DNA of 14,497 nt from Gammaproteobacteria bacterium (GTDB lineage Bacteria; Pseudomonadota; Gammaproteobacteria; Methylococcales; Methylomonadaceae): assembly GCA_024276805.1 (NCBI GenBank), contig JAJRWJ010000425.1, positions 1 through 14,497 on the forward strand, read 5' to 3'. Of this stretch, positions 5,095-13,793 are shown piece by piece (position 1 is the stretch's first letter; each line of letters opens with the position of its first letter). Position numbers and translations under genes: made by a program. Below the pieces are notes generated by a model. That model had not been told where the DNA came from and searched no databases. It worked only from the letters and a program-made list of their open reading frames with translations.

Positions 5095-7112
5095 TCGGGT
5101 TGTTTGGCAAGTCGGACCAGGAAGAAGAGCAAAACCAGGATCAGCAGAGTCCAGAGCTGCATCAGGAGGAGCAACAGGTTCCGGAAGACCCTGAAGCCCA
5201 ACACGCAGACCAGGAGTCGGCACAGCTGGAAACTCCTGCGCCAGCGGAAGGTGGCAACAGCTATGTGGTCGGTATCGACCTGGGTACCACGCATTGCGTA
5301 CTTTCCTATATAGACAGTTCCATTGGCGAGGATGAAGCAATCTCTCCGCAGGTAATGGCGATTCCGCAGTTGACCGAACCCGGCGTGGTGGAAGAGAAGC
5401 AGCAGTTGCCCTCGTTTCTCTATCTGGCCCATGAAGCAGAGCTGGCGGAAGGGGAAACCGCCCTGCCATGGGCGGCGAAAGCCGGGCGGATCGTTGGTGA
5501 AATTGCCCGCAGTCTGGGCAGCAAGACACCGATACGTCTGGTGGCCAGCGCCAAGAGTTGGCTGTGCCACGCCGGCGTGGACTGCAAGGCGCCGATTCTG
5601 CCAGCCGAGGCGCCGGAAGAAGTGCAGCGCATTTCGCCCTTTCAGGCCACCATCGCCTATTTGCAACATATGCGCGATGCCTGGGATCATGCGCATCCCA
5701 ATGCGCCGCTGGCGAAGCAGGAGCTGACCATTCCCGTACCTGCCTCCTTCGATCCCGCGGCGCGGGAGCTGACCGTCGAGGCGGCACGGGAAGTCGGTCT
5801 GGAACAGGCCATATTGCTGGAAGAGCCACAGTCGGCTTTGTACAGTTGGATCGAGAATACCCACGGCGACTGGCGCAAGCAGGCACAGGTGGGTGACATC
5901 ATTCTGGTCGTGGATATCGGCGGCGGCACCACCGACCTGTCCCTGATCGCGGTTACTGAAAGCGACGGCAATCTGGAACTGACCCGCATCGCGGTCGGCG
6001 ATCATATTCTGTTGGGTGGTGACAACATGGATCTGGCGCTGGCCTATACGGTCAAGGCGAAGCTGGAACAGGATGGCGGCAAACGCCTGGAAGCCTGGCA
6101 GATACAGGCGCTGACCCATGCCTGTCGGGATGCCAAGGAAAAAATACTCAATGACCAGGAAGCGGACAACATCCCGCTGGTGATCCCCAATCGTGGCTCC
6201 TCGCTGATCGGCGGCACGTTGCGCTCGGAACTGACCCGGGAGGAAGTCAACCGGGTTCTGGTGGATGGCTTCCTGCCACAGGTGGGCGCCGATGCGCGAC
6301 CGGTGAGCCGGCCCCGATCCGGTCTGCGCAGCGCCGGCCTGCCCTATGCCCAGGATGCCGGCATCACCCGTCATTTGGCGGCTTTCCTGGGGCGGCAGCT
6401 GAACGCCACGGACGAACTGACGGATATCGATGTGCCGGAAAATGCCAGTTTCCTGCATCCCACCGCAGTGCTGTTCAATGGTGGTGTGTTGAAGGCTCAG
6501 GTGCTGGCCGAGCGGTTGATGCAGGTACTGAACGACTGGCTGCAAGCCGAACAGGCGCCGCAGGCGAGACTGCTGACGGGCGCCGACCTGGATCTGGCCG
6601 TGGCCCGCGGTGCGGCCTATTACGGCTTCGTGCGCAAGGGCAAAGGCGTGCGCATTCGTGGCGGCACCGCGGCTTCCTATTATGTCGGCGTGGAAAGCGC
6701 GATGCCGGCCGTACCCGGTATGCCGCCGGAAATCCAGGCGCTGTGCATCGCACCGTTCGGCATGGAAGAAGGCACCGAAGTGGAGTTGCCCGAGGATGAA
6801 TTTGGTTTGGTGATAGGAGAGCCGGTGCGCTTCCGCTTTTTCGCCTCCAAGACCCGCCGCGAAGATCAGGTGGGTGTCCGGCTGGACTACTGGACCGATG
6901 AGCAGCTGGAAGAACTGGACGAAATAGAAATCACGTTACCACCGGAAAATCATCAACCGGGCGAAATCGTGCCGGTGCATCTCTGTGCGGCGGTCACCGA
7001 AGTGGGCACGCTGGAGCCGCAGGCGGTTTCCCGCCAGGATGGGCACCGCTGGAAAGTGGAATTCGATGTGCGCGCCGGTGAAGAGCAGACTGCTGAAGAT
7101 GCCCGGGTTTGA
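5091..7112 (+). CDS. Hsp70-like ATPase with acidic Gln/Glu-rich N-terminal extension
   Basis: This is a 673-residue DnaK-superfamily protein. About 55 residues rich in Glu, Gln, Asp and Pro precede the ATPase fold, an extension DnaK lacks. ATPase motifs are present: phosphate-1 GIDLGTTH (61-68), the DnaK Lys70-like lysine in SAKSWL (K155), VPASFDPAARELTVEAA and LLEEPQSALY in the connecting region, phosphate-2 DIGGGTTD (275-282), and an adenosine-type LFNGGVL near 460. The C-terminal part looks like a beta-rich substrate-binding region (PVRFRFFASKTRREDQ, EVGTLE, WKVEFDVRA). The helical lid and EEVD-type tail of DnaK are absent. It follows DUF2760 with an ATGA overlap and precedes a paralogue by 59 bp. 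No dnaJ or grpE gene is adjacent. ATP-driven chaperone activity is the family expectation; the client is unknown. Confidence 0.88.
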   Translation: MIGLFGKSDQEEEQNQDQQSPELHQEEQQVPEDPEAQHADQESAQLETPAPAEGGNSYVVGIDLGTTHCVLSYIDSSIGEDEAISPQVMAIPQLTEPGVVEEKQQLPSFLYLAHEAELAEGETALPWAAKAGRIVGEIARSLGSKTPIRLVASAKSWLCHAGVDCKAPILPAEAPEEVQRISPFQATIAYLQHMRDAWDHAHPNAPLAKQELTIPVPASFDPAARELTVEAAREVGLEQAILLEEPQSALYSWIENTHGDWRKQAQVGDIILVVDIGGGTTDLSLIAVTESDGNLELTRIAVGDHILLGGDNMDLALAYTVKAKLEQDGGKRLEAWQIQALTHACRDAKEKILNDQEADNIPLVIPNRGSSLIGGTLRSELTREEVNRVLVDGFLPQVGADARPVSRPRSGLRSAGLPYAQDAGITRHLAAFLGRQLNATDELTDIDVPENASFLHPTAVLFNGGVLKAQVLAERLMQVLNDWLQAEQAPQARLLTGADLDLAVARGAAYYGFVRKGKGVRIRGGTAASYYVGVESAMPAVPGMPPEIQALCIAPFGMEEGTEVELPEDEFGLVIGEPVRFRFFASKTRREDQVGVRLDYWTDEQLEELDEIEITLPPENHQPGEIVPVHLCAAVTEVGTLEPQAVSRQDGHRWKVEFDVRAGEEQTAEDARV

Positions 7113-7171
7113 ACTGCGGCCATTGACTGTACGGCCCGACAGCGCCTTAGACCCAAGGTGAGTTTGCACTG

Positions 7172-9925
7172 ATGACTGCCGCACCGCGCTTCCAGATTGG
7201 CATCGATCTCGGCACCACCCATACCGTGGTCGCCTATGCCGACAGTCAGGATCAGGAACAGACGATTCACATCTTCCAGATCCAGCAGCTGACCGCGCCG
7301 GGGGAGGTCGACGCCCGGCCGCTGCTGCCCTCGGTACGCTACCATCCAGCCGAAGGCGAGCTTGCCGAAGCCGACCTGGGCTTTTCTCCAAGCGGGGAAC
7401 AGGCCGTGGTCGGCGAACTGGCCCGTGTCCTGGGCGCGAAAACCCAGGGTCGCCTGGTGACCAGCGCCAAAAGCTGGCTGAGCCATCCATCCGTCGATCA
7501 TGGCGCGGCAATTCTGCCCTGGGGCAGCAGTGACGACGTCGCCAAGGTATCGCCGATTACCGCCAGCAGCAGTTATCTGGCACATGTTCGCAGTGTGTGG
7601 AATCAGCGCCATGTAGATTTTCCCATGGAAAAGCAGGAAGTGGTCATCACCGTTCCGGCTTCCTTCGATGAAGCGGCGCGGGCGCTGACCTTAAGCGCTG
7701 CGCAGCAGGCCGGTTTCGACCGGGTACGGCTGCTGGAGGAACCGCAGGCAGTCTGCTATGACTGGCTGAAACGTCACCAGCAGGAACTGGACAGAGCGCT
7801 GCATGGCATCCGTCTGTTGCTGGTCTGCGATGTCGGCGGCGGTACCACCGATTTGACGTTGATCAAGGTGGAGTCAGGCGATGGCCAGCCAAAACTCAGC
7901 CGTATCGGTGTGGGCGACCACCTGATGCTGGGTGGCGACAATATCGATCTGGCTTTGGCGCATCTGGTCGAACAACGCATCGTTTCCGGCAATCAGCGGC
8001 TGTCGACGGCGGACCTGTCACAGCTGCTGGAACAGTGCCGCCAGGCCAAGGAACATCTGTTGAGTGAACGAGCTCCCGACAGCTATAAGGTAACCTTGCT
8101 GGGTGGCGGGGCCAAACTGATTGGCGGTGCGCGCTCGGTGGAACTGGGTCGGGAAGAAGTGCTGGACATTGCCCTGGATGGTTTTTTTCCCTTGTCGGCA
8201 ATCAACGAGCTGCCGGACCGCAAGCGCAGCGGCGTCGTGGAATTCGGTCTGCCCTATGCAGCCGAAGCGGCAATCAGTAAACATATCGCTGCCTTCCTGA
8301 CCCTGCATCAGAATGCCGCACGGGAAGCGCTGGGCAGCGACAGTTTCATACCTGATGCGCTGTTACTCAATGGCGGGGTGTTTCGCAGTGCGCGGATCAG
8401 CAAAAGGGTTCTGGATCTGCTGGCTCTGTGGCGTGGCGCCCCGCTCCGGCATCTGGAAAACCCTCATCCGGAGTTGGCGGTGGCCCATGGCGCGGTCAGC
8501 TACAGCATGGCGCGGCGCGGCAAACAAATCAGAATCGGTGGTGGTTCGGCGCGCAGTTTCTTTCTGCTGGTGGACAATGCCGGAGGAAAAACCCAGCAGG
8601 CCGTGTGTATTCTGCCGCGCGGCAGCGAGGAAGGCAGCGAAATCATGCTCACGGACAGACAGTTTGCCCTGCGCCTGGGTCAACCGGTGCGCTTTCATCT
8701 TGCCTCCCTGAGCGGCGATGCCGATTTCAAGGCCGGCGACATCATCAGCGTCGATCATGAGCAGCTGCATTCCCTGCCGCCGCTGGCGGTGGCTTTTGGT
8801 CAGGATCAGAACGATGCGCAAAGCGAGGTGACGGTACAGTTGTCGGTCAGCTACACCGAAGTGGGGACACTGCAGATTCAATGCGTGGCCGTTGACGACA
8901 GTGCGCAACGCTGGAACGTCGAATTCCAGATCAGGAAAAAAAGCCATGCCGGCCAGCTGGATGCGGAAGGATTGCCGGCCAGTTATGCCCAGGCCGCTGC
9001 CGCCATCGGCATGGTCTTCGGGGCGAAATCCAGGGAAATCTCACCCAAGGCGGTAAAAAGCCTGCGCACCGATCTGGAAAAACAATTGGGGCCACGGGAT
9101 CAGTGGGATACCGTGACCTTGCGGGCGCTGTTTGCCGAATTGCTGGAGGGCGGCAAATATCGCCGCCGCTCGGCCAATCATGAGCGCATCTGGCTCAATC
9201 TGACTGGTTACTGCCTGCGCCCGGGGTTCGGCTGTGTCCTGGATGACTGGCGGGTCGAACAGACCTGGAAGCTCTATAGTCAGGGGCTGCAGTTCGTCAA
9301 TGAAGTGCAAAACTGGACTGAATGGTGGACATTGTGGCGGCGTATCGCCGGCGGTCTGGATGCCGATGCGCAGCAGCGGCTGTTCAGGGATCTGGGCAAA
9401 TACCTCAATCCGGCTTCGGCGCGGCAGGGCAATATCGCCAAACAGATCAAGAAGCGTGGTTATGAGGATATGGTGCGGCTTGCCGCGGTCCTGGAGAGAC
9501 TGGATGTGGCACAGAAAATACAGCTCGGCGAATGGCTGTTGAAGCGCCTGGAAAAGGCCAGCGAGCCACGCCAGACCTGGTGGGCCGTAGGCCGGATCGG
9601 GGCCAGAGTGCCCTTCCATGGCGACAGCCATGCCGTGGTCCCGCCGGAAACCGTGGCGCTGTGGTTGCAGCAGATCTGTACCGTGGACTGGAAAAAAATC
9701 CCCCAGGCGGGATTCGCCGCAACTCTGATTGCCCGGATGAGTGGCGATCGTGCCCGGGATCTCGACCCGGAACTGAGAAAGCGGATTCTGGACAGACTGA
9801 AAGCCGCCAAGGCGCCGCTTTCCTGGTTACAGATGATCGAACAGGTCAGAGAGCTGGATGCCGCGGAAGAACGGCAGATCTTCGGTGAGGCCCTGCCCCC
9901 CGGCCTGACATTGATCAGCAAGTAA
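7172..9925 (+). CDS. Long Hsp70-like ATPase with C-terminal DUF3731-type domain
   Basis: The 917-residue protein is much longer than DnaK (about 640). The ATPase begins at once with GIDLGTTH (10-17) and continues with the lysine in SAKSWL (K100), VPASFDEAARALTLSAA, LLEEPQAVCYDW, phosphate-2 DVGGGTTD (220-227) and LLNGGVF near 395. A beta-rich region follows (EVGTLQIQCVAVD, WNVEFQI). From about residue 600 there is a Trp- and Arg-rich helical domain of about 310 residues (GGKYRRRSANHERIWLNLTGYCLRPGFG, KYLNPASARQGNIAKQIKKRG), which I assign to DUF3731. It is a tandem paralogue of the preceding Hsp70: segments such as GDH-LLGGDN-DLALA and LV-SAKSWL match almost exactly. AAGGTGAG about 11 nt before the ATG can serve as ribosome site; an in-frame GTG there is blocked by a stop. 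The extra domain may bind a client or membrane partner. Confidence 0.88.
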   Translation: MTAAPRFQIGIDLGTTHTVVAYADSQDQEQTIHIFQIQQLTAPGEVDARPLLPSVRYHPAEGELAEADLGFSPSGEQAVVGELARVLGAKTQGRLVTSAKSWLSHPSVDHGAAILPWGSSDDVAKVSPITASSSYLAHVRSVWNQRHVDFPMEKQEVVITVPASFDEAARALTLSAAQQAGFDRVRLLEEPQAVCYDWLKRHQQELDRALHGIRLLLVCDVGGGTTDLTLIKVESGDGQPKLSRIGVGDHLMLGGDNIDLALAHLVEQRIVSGNQRLSTADLSQLLEQCRQAKEHLLSERAPDSYKVTLLGGGAKLIGGARSVELGREEVLDIALDGFFPLSAINELPDRKRSGVVEFGLPYAAEAAISKHIAAFLTLHQNAAREALGSDSFIPDALLLNGGVFRSARISKRVLDLLALWRGAPLRHLENPHPELAVAHGAVSYSMARRGKQIRIGGGSARSFFLLVDNAGGKTQQAVCILPRGSEEGSEIMLTDRQFALRLGQPVRFHLASLSGDADFKAGDIISVDHEQLHSLPPLAVAFGQDQNDAQSEVTVQLSVSYTEVGTLQIQCVAVDDSAQRWNVEFQIRKKSHAGQLDAEGLPASYAQAAAAIGMVFGAKSREISPKAVKSLRTDLEKQLGPRDQWDTVTLRALFAELLEGGKYRRRSANHERIWLNLTGYCLRPGFGCVLDDWRVEQTWKLYSQGLQFVNEVQNWTEWWTLWRRIAGGLDADAQQRLFRDLGKYLNPASARQGNIAKQIKKRGYEDMVRLAAVLERLDVAQKIQLGEWLLKRLEKASEPRQTWWAVGRIGARVPFHGDSHAVVPPETVALWLQQICTVDWKKIPQAGFAATLIARMSGDRARDLDPELRKRILDRLKAAKAPLSWLQMIEQVRELDAAEERQIFGEALPPGLTLISK

Positions 9926-10340
9926 GGAATGGTTACAAAATAACTTCTACAGCCCTGGCTGGGCTTATGCGGTACTGAAGTCCAGTTTCCTGGGCGGGTG
10001 CATATAAATCACCATGAGAATAGCACCTCATCGTGCCACCCTACGTTTGAATCAGGATTTGCCGCTTTGTTCATGCCGAATGGCGCTGAAATCCGTAGCC
10101 CGGATGCAGTCTCAGCAGAATCCGGGAAAAGCCGCATCAACCCGGCTACAGTAATCTTCCAAGGGTAGACCTCCTGATGGATTACCATATTACTTTTGGT
10201 TTTTCAGAAATTTATAAGCGTTTGCCCTGGCCCCGTTTCCAATTGTTCGCTTCTTCGTTGCACCATCGGTTGCATGGTACTTTACCGGGATGATCACGCT
10301 GCTGCTTACTGTTCGTGGAATCTCCCTGCCAGCCTGGAAT
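9926..10340. other. 415-bp intergenic region between convergent operons
   Basis: The region separates the rightward Hsp70 operon from the leftward membrane gene. No coding frame is convincing. It contains one GTAGCC-type repeat (separate entry) and a short AGCCC/GGGCT inverted repeat at 9951-9965 without a T run. No strong intrinsic terminator is seen for either operon. Confidence 0.6.
10095..10149. repeat. GTAGCC...GGCTAC intergenic repeat
   Basis: The 55-bp unit is bounded by inverted GTAGCC/GGCTAC and has an inner stem CCCGGAT/ATCCGGG around a 14-base loop. Short repeats of the form GTAGCCCGGAT...ATCCGGG...GGCTAC are widely dispersed between genes in gammaproteobacteria. They are thought to be REP-like or MITE-like. 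Only one copy is seen in this window. Confidence 0.65.
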
Positions 10341-10856
10341 TCAGAAGCAGGTAACGAAATCCAGCAGATGATCCTGGCAGTTGAAGAATATCTGCGGAAT
10401 TTTGATGCGTATCCATAGTTTCAGCAGGTATTCGAAAAAAACACCAGCGACCATCAATCTCGCAGCGGCTCCCCACAGTCGCCGCTGTGTCTTGTCGGAA
10501 CAGCGCCAGATCGCCATTGCCCACCAGAGCGTCGGTGAAATCATGACGAAATGCAGCGTATCCCAGCTGGAGACGCTGATCAGACTGTTTTTCACCAGAT
10601 TGTCGAACAGCAGCAGCGCACCATTCAACAGCAGGAAATAGGGCCAGAAGATCTTCCACAGTGCCATGTTGCCGGTCCAGCCCCGCAACAGATAGACACG
10701 GAAAGAAAAGGCATGGGGCTTTTGCCGCCAGTCTGTATCGGGTTCGGGCGCACTGACGTAAATGACGCTGAACATCCCCAAGGCAATGACCAGCAGTTCT
10801 TCCGGGCTGGCCAGTGTGGTATAGAGGAAGATCAAAGGCAGGGTATTGACGAACAT
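10341..10856 (-). CDS. Small polytopic membrane protein of unknown function
   Basis: The 171-residue product has about four hydrophobic segments (residues 2-33, 65-86, 97-114, 130-150) separated by Arg/Lys-rich loops, and many Trp residues. This is a composition expected of a real inner-membrane protein. An in-frame stop lies 19 nt upstream of the ATG, so the protein cannot be longer; an internal ATG (MFSVIY) is possible. No clear ribosome site precedes the ATG. It lies 150 bp downstream of the SPFH-like gene on the same strand, so it may be a third member of that operon. I recognise no family. A longer overlapping frame on the same strand (10306-10878) has no membrane or domain character and is judged a shadow. 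Confidence 0.6.
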   Translation of the reverse strand: MFVNTLPLIFLYTTLASPEELLVIALGMFSVIYVSAPEPDTDWRQKPHAFSFRVYLLRGWTGNMALWKIFWPYFLLLNGALLLFDNLVKNSLISVSSWDTLHFVMISPTLWWAMAIWRCSDKTQRRLWGAAARLMVAGVFFEYLLKLWIRIKIPQIFFNCQDHLLDFVTCF

Positions 10857-11006
10857 GGCTGTTGTTGCTCGGTTTCAACGGAGCCTGAGATTCTCACCCA
10901 TGCGGTGTCGATCGTCAAGGCTGGTATCTGGTACAGCACCCAGCAAGTTCTATCGACAATGTGACGGTCTATGTTTCTGCGGATTTGGAAGCAGGCGGTT
11001 TCAATG

Positions 11007-12359
11007 TCATTTTTCGTTCTGTTGCGCCTCTTGAATGCTCCTGTTGAGTTCCGCGCGACGCTGCTCCAGGACCAGCAGCTCGATTTCCCGGCGCAGATAG
11101 GCATCGGTTTTTTCGGTTGCCAGAAAACGACGTTCATGCTCCTCCACTTCCGCCTGCAGCTGCATTTCCTTGAGGCGGTTCTCATGTCTGATTTTTTCCG
11201 CCAGCAGGCGCTCCTGCATTTTCAGTTCCGCGGTGGTCTGATTTTCCTTGGTGCGAATCTGCGCGGCCTGCTCCTGGGCCTTGAACAGATGTTCCTGGCG
11301 CAGTTTTTCCTGGTGCAGGCTTTCCTTGGCCTCGTTCCAGCGGCTCTGCTGTTTTTTGAACTGCTCGATCTCGTGATTCAGCTCCTGTTCCTTGAGCTGG
11401 ATTTCATGGGCGAATTTTTCCTCCTGCAGCCGCTTTTCCAGTTCTCTCTGCTTGGCCTGCTGATCGATCAGCTCCTGGTTTTCCGCTTCCTTGGCTATTT
11501 CCCGCAAATGTCTTTCATGCTCGATTCTGGCCTGGTGCAAGCGCTCTTCGACAGCGAACTGTGCAGCTTGCTGCTGTTCCTTCTCCTGCAGCATCTGTTT
11601 GCTGTTTTCGGCCTGCTGGGATTGTTGCAGACGTTCCAGCTGCTCCTGCTGATTGCGTATTTCCAGCTGTTCCCGCTGATGCTCCAATTGCTGGAATTGC
11701 AACGCCTGCTTCTGGCGAAGCTGCTCCTGCTGTTGATGTTCACGGAACTGGAAGTTCTTTTGCGCCACCCGCAGATAGACGGCTTCATGAGCGAAACGGG
11801 CATCCAGTCCGGTGGTTTCGGCCGGTTCCAGGAAAGTCGGTTGCAGCAGACAAACCGACCGACACTGGATATTGCGCAGCATCAGTGCTTCATTGACGGC
11901 ATTGGCAATGCTCTTTTCCACATCCTGGAGCCCTTCCATGATCCATCTGCCGTCCGAGAGATTGAGCAGCTCTTTGGTGATGACATCCCTGATCAGACCA
12001 TCAAAGGCCGTTTTGATATGCTGATTGATGTCGGGTAGTGCATCACTGTTGGAGATGGCATATTTGCAGGTAGGCTGGAAGCGTATTTCCAGCCGGGTGT
12101 CGATACTGCAAAAACCGCCATACAGGCTGGTTTGGGCGGTTAACAGCCAGTCATCGATGGGCAGCGGGTATAGCCGATGAAAGAAGCGCTTGACAAAGCC
12201 GTCAGGCCGCTGAAAAAGTTTCCGGTAAGCTCCCAGTGTGGTCACCACCAGCTGCCGGTCGGCATCGAAGCCGGGTTCCCAGACATCCTGGAAGTTGTTG
12301 TTGAAAGAGGAATCCTGCCGGCTCAGTAAATCTTCGATAAGGTTGTCTGATAGTTTCAT
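11007..12359 (-). CDS. SPFH/band-7-like protein with long coiled-coil tail (flotillin-like)
   Basis: The 450-residue protein has no TM segment of its own. Residues about 30-180 form a globular domain whose end (IRDVITKELLNLSDGRWIME, then EKSIANAVNEALMLRNIQC) resembles the SPFH/prohibitin fold: a helix with paired amphipathic segments, then 'variant residues at the tip' strands ending CRSVCLLQPTFLEPAE. From about 197 to the C-terminus there is an uninterrupted Gln/Glu/Lys/Arg coiled coil of some 250 residues. Flotillin- and stomatin-type proteins form membrane-associated scaffolds, with the coiled coil mediating assembly. The start overlaps the stop of the upstream membrane gene as ATGA (12356-12359), so the two are likely translated together and act together, the partner supplying the membrane anchor. 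The SPFH call rests on recalled pattern, not a search; the coiled coil is certain. Confidence 0.72.
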   Translation of the reverse strand: MKLSDNLIEDLLSRQDSSFNNNFQDVWEPGFDADRQLVVTTLGAYRKLFQRPDGFVKRFFHRLYPLPIDDWLLTAQTSLYGGFCSIDTRLEIRFQPTCKYAISNSDALPDINQHIKTAFDGLIRDVITKELLNLSDGRWIMEGLQDVEKSIANAVNEALMLRNIQCRSVCLLQPTFLEPAETTGLDARFAHEAVYLRVAQKNFQFREHQQQEQLRQKQALQFQQLEHQREQLEIRNQQEQLERLQQSQQAENSKQMLQEKEQQQAAQFAVEERLHQARIEHERHLREIAKEAENQELIDQQAKQRELEKRLQEEKFAHEIQLKEQELNHEIEQFKKQQSRWNEAKESLHQEKLRQEHLFKAQEQAAQIRTKENQTTAELKMQERLLAEKIRHENRLKEMQLQAEVEEHERRFLATEKTDAYLRREIELLVLEQRRAELNRSIQEAQQNEK

Positions 12360-13642
12360 GAGTTTTCGGTGCTGGTGGATTTAGTCATGGACTGGGTCTT
12401 GATCGCCTGCAGTTTGTCGCCCATTCTTTCGGCGATCATCGGATACAGATTGGGAGCGAATTCGACGGTTCTTTCATCGATCTTGCGCAAAAAACCGCGG
12501 CTTAGCAGAAAACCCACGGCAAACATTCTCGACCAGTCGGAATAGCGACGGGCCCGTTCCAGCTCGGTTTTTTCGATGACCATTTCCAGTTCGTCGTTGC
12601 CATTGATGCGGAATTCGGTAAATTGGCGCAGACATTCGAAAACCAGTTCCTGCTCATGTTCGGTCAGGGGCCCGGGAGCGGTGAATTCCAGACGATAGGA
12701 CAGCAGCACGGTGAAAAAATCGACCATCGCCGCACACACGAAGGCAAACAGGGAAAAGCCCTGCCACATGGAAAAGGACGGGCTGACATCCTGTATAAAC
12801 TGTGCGTAGGGCATCAGCATTGGCGCCTCGGGAAGCTTTTCGACAATGCCGCTGGCCAGCCGGTTGAACTCGATCTGTACATTGTGCAGTTCCGAAACGA
12901 CGCTCTGATAGGACTGTTCGACGCTGGCCGGTTCCTTGTCCAGCCGATAGAGGTTGCTCTGCAACGTTTTGACATTCTGATCCAGTTGGGAAAACGCCTG
13001 CTCGAGCTGGTCGAAGCGAGCCTTTTCCCGTTGATAGCGTTGATTGAAATGTCTCCAGAAGGGCCCTTCACCAACCTGGTTTTTGTACTCCGCCGGGATT
13101 TGCGGATGTGTGCCGAAGTAGGCCAGGGAGACTTCCTCGGAGAGTTTTTCCAGTTGCTTGCGCTGCTTGCCCAGAATTTTCGCCTTGATCTGGGCGATCG
13201 AATCCAGGTAATCATCGATCTGCATGCGCACCTGTTTGTAACGGTTTATATGGATGGTCTGCTGTTCGGAGATTTCATAGAACTTGAAATAGGAGAAGGA
13301 AATGGACGCGGCCAGCGCGATCAGCAGCGAGGTCATGATGCTGAAATAGCGCAGACGGTTGGCTTTCCAGTGGATACCGGCAATTTCCAGGGAGCAGATG
13401 ACGATGATGGACTGTATCGCCACGGTGATGACCAGCGCAATCCAGGGCGTGATGAAGTGCGACATGCCATAATAGGTTGTAAACCCGGAAGCCAGACTCA
13501 ACATCAGGACGATCGGGATGGACCATATTCTCAGCAGACTGACAAACAGCGTCTGGATGCGGTTGATGAAAAAACCCAGCCCGCCGCTTTCCTCTTTTTT
13601 GTAATGTTTAGCTTTCTTCATGTTTTGGTACTGCAATATCAT
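12356..13642 (-). CDS. Four-TM inner-membrane protein with large periplasmic coiled coil
   Basis: The product has 428 residues. A basic cytoplasmic N-terminus (KKAKHYKKEE) leads to three TM segments (about 41-61, 66-88, 99-121). A helical coiled-coil region of about 165 residues (125-290) follows, then a fourth TM (about 293-316) and a C-terminal domain of about 110 residues. By the positive-inside rule and the TM count, the coiled coil faces the periplasm and the C-terminal domain is cytoplasmic. The C-terminal part (YSDWSRMFAVGFLLSRGFLRKI) could be a small helical or winged fold, which I cannot name. The ATG at 13621 is an alternative start; neither start has a good ribosome site. It is the first gene of a leftward operon and overlaps the SPFH-like gene by 4 bp. 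Layout suggests a membrane receptor or anchor for the coiled-coil partner. No known family recognised. Confidence 0.78.
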   Translation of the reverse strand: MILQYQNMKKAKHYKKEESGGLGFFINRIQTLFVSLLRIWSIPIVLMLSLASGFTTYYGMSHFITPWIALVITVAIQSIIVICSLEIAGIHWKANRLRYFSIMTSLLIALAASISFSYFKFYEISEQQTIHINRYKQVRMQIDDYLDSIAQIKAKILGKQRKQLEKLSEEVSLAYFGTHPQIPAEYKNQVGEGPFWRHFNQRYQREKARFDQLEQAFSQLDQNVKTLQSNLYRLDKEPASVEQSYQSVVSELHNVQIEFNRLASGIVEKLPEAPMLMPYAQFIQDVSPSFSMWQGFSLFAFVCAAMVDFFTVLLSYRLEFTAPGPLTEHEQELVFECLRQFTEFRINGNDELEMVIEKTELERARRYSDWSRMFAVGFLLSRGFLRKIDERTVEFAPNLYPMIAERMGDKLQAIKTQSMTKSTSTENS

Positions 13643-13751
13643 GGGGACTGCGAAGGCGCAGATTCGTTGAACCCGGCTGCCTGGAATCGTGGGCGCAGTA
13701 ACGGAAATTTAGCAATGAAGTCTATTTGAATTGCCGGTGAAATGCAAACTT

Positions 13752-13765
13752 CCGGCAATTGCCGG
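13752..13765. repeat. 14-bp perfect palindrome centred on GCAATTGC
   Basis: CCGGCAATTGCCGG shares its GCAATTGC core with the 16-bp palindrome at 3692-3707. Both sit within 45 bp of a copy of the hairpin element, though on opposite sides of it. An additional CCGGCAAT copy pairs with it at 13732-13739. It may be an operator or part of the repeat. Confidence 0.35.
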
Positions 13766-13793
13766 GCAGCCCCGAAAAAACCATGGTTTGTAT

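Noticed and set aside
4893..6545. 550-residue open frame on the minus strand across the first Hsp70
   Set aside because: It is antisense to a gene with all Hsp70 motifs; its His/Gln/Arg-rich content is typical of a codon-bias shadow.
9951..9965. AGCCC/GGGCT inverted repeat as terminator of the Hsp70 operon
   Set aside because: The stem is only 5 bp and no T run follows.
10306..10878. 190-residue minus-strand frame overlapping the small membrane protein
   Set aside because: Its low-complexity polar translation lacks membrane or domain signals; the other frame gives a coherent polytopic protein.
10971..12038. 355-residue Leu/Phe-rich open frame on the plus strand that looks like a membrane protein
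   Set aside because: It is the antisense of the Gln/Glu/Lys coiled-coil gene: complements of CAG/GAG/AAG codons give Leu and Phe. The minus-strand gene has domain structure and an ATGA overlap.
12623..13729. 368-residue plus-strand frame opposite the membrane coiled-coil gene
   Set aside because: It has no domain character, and the opposite strand encodes clear TM segments and coiled coil.
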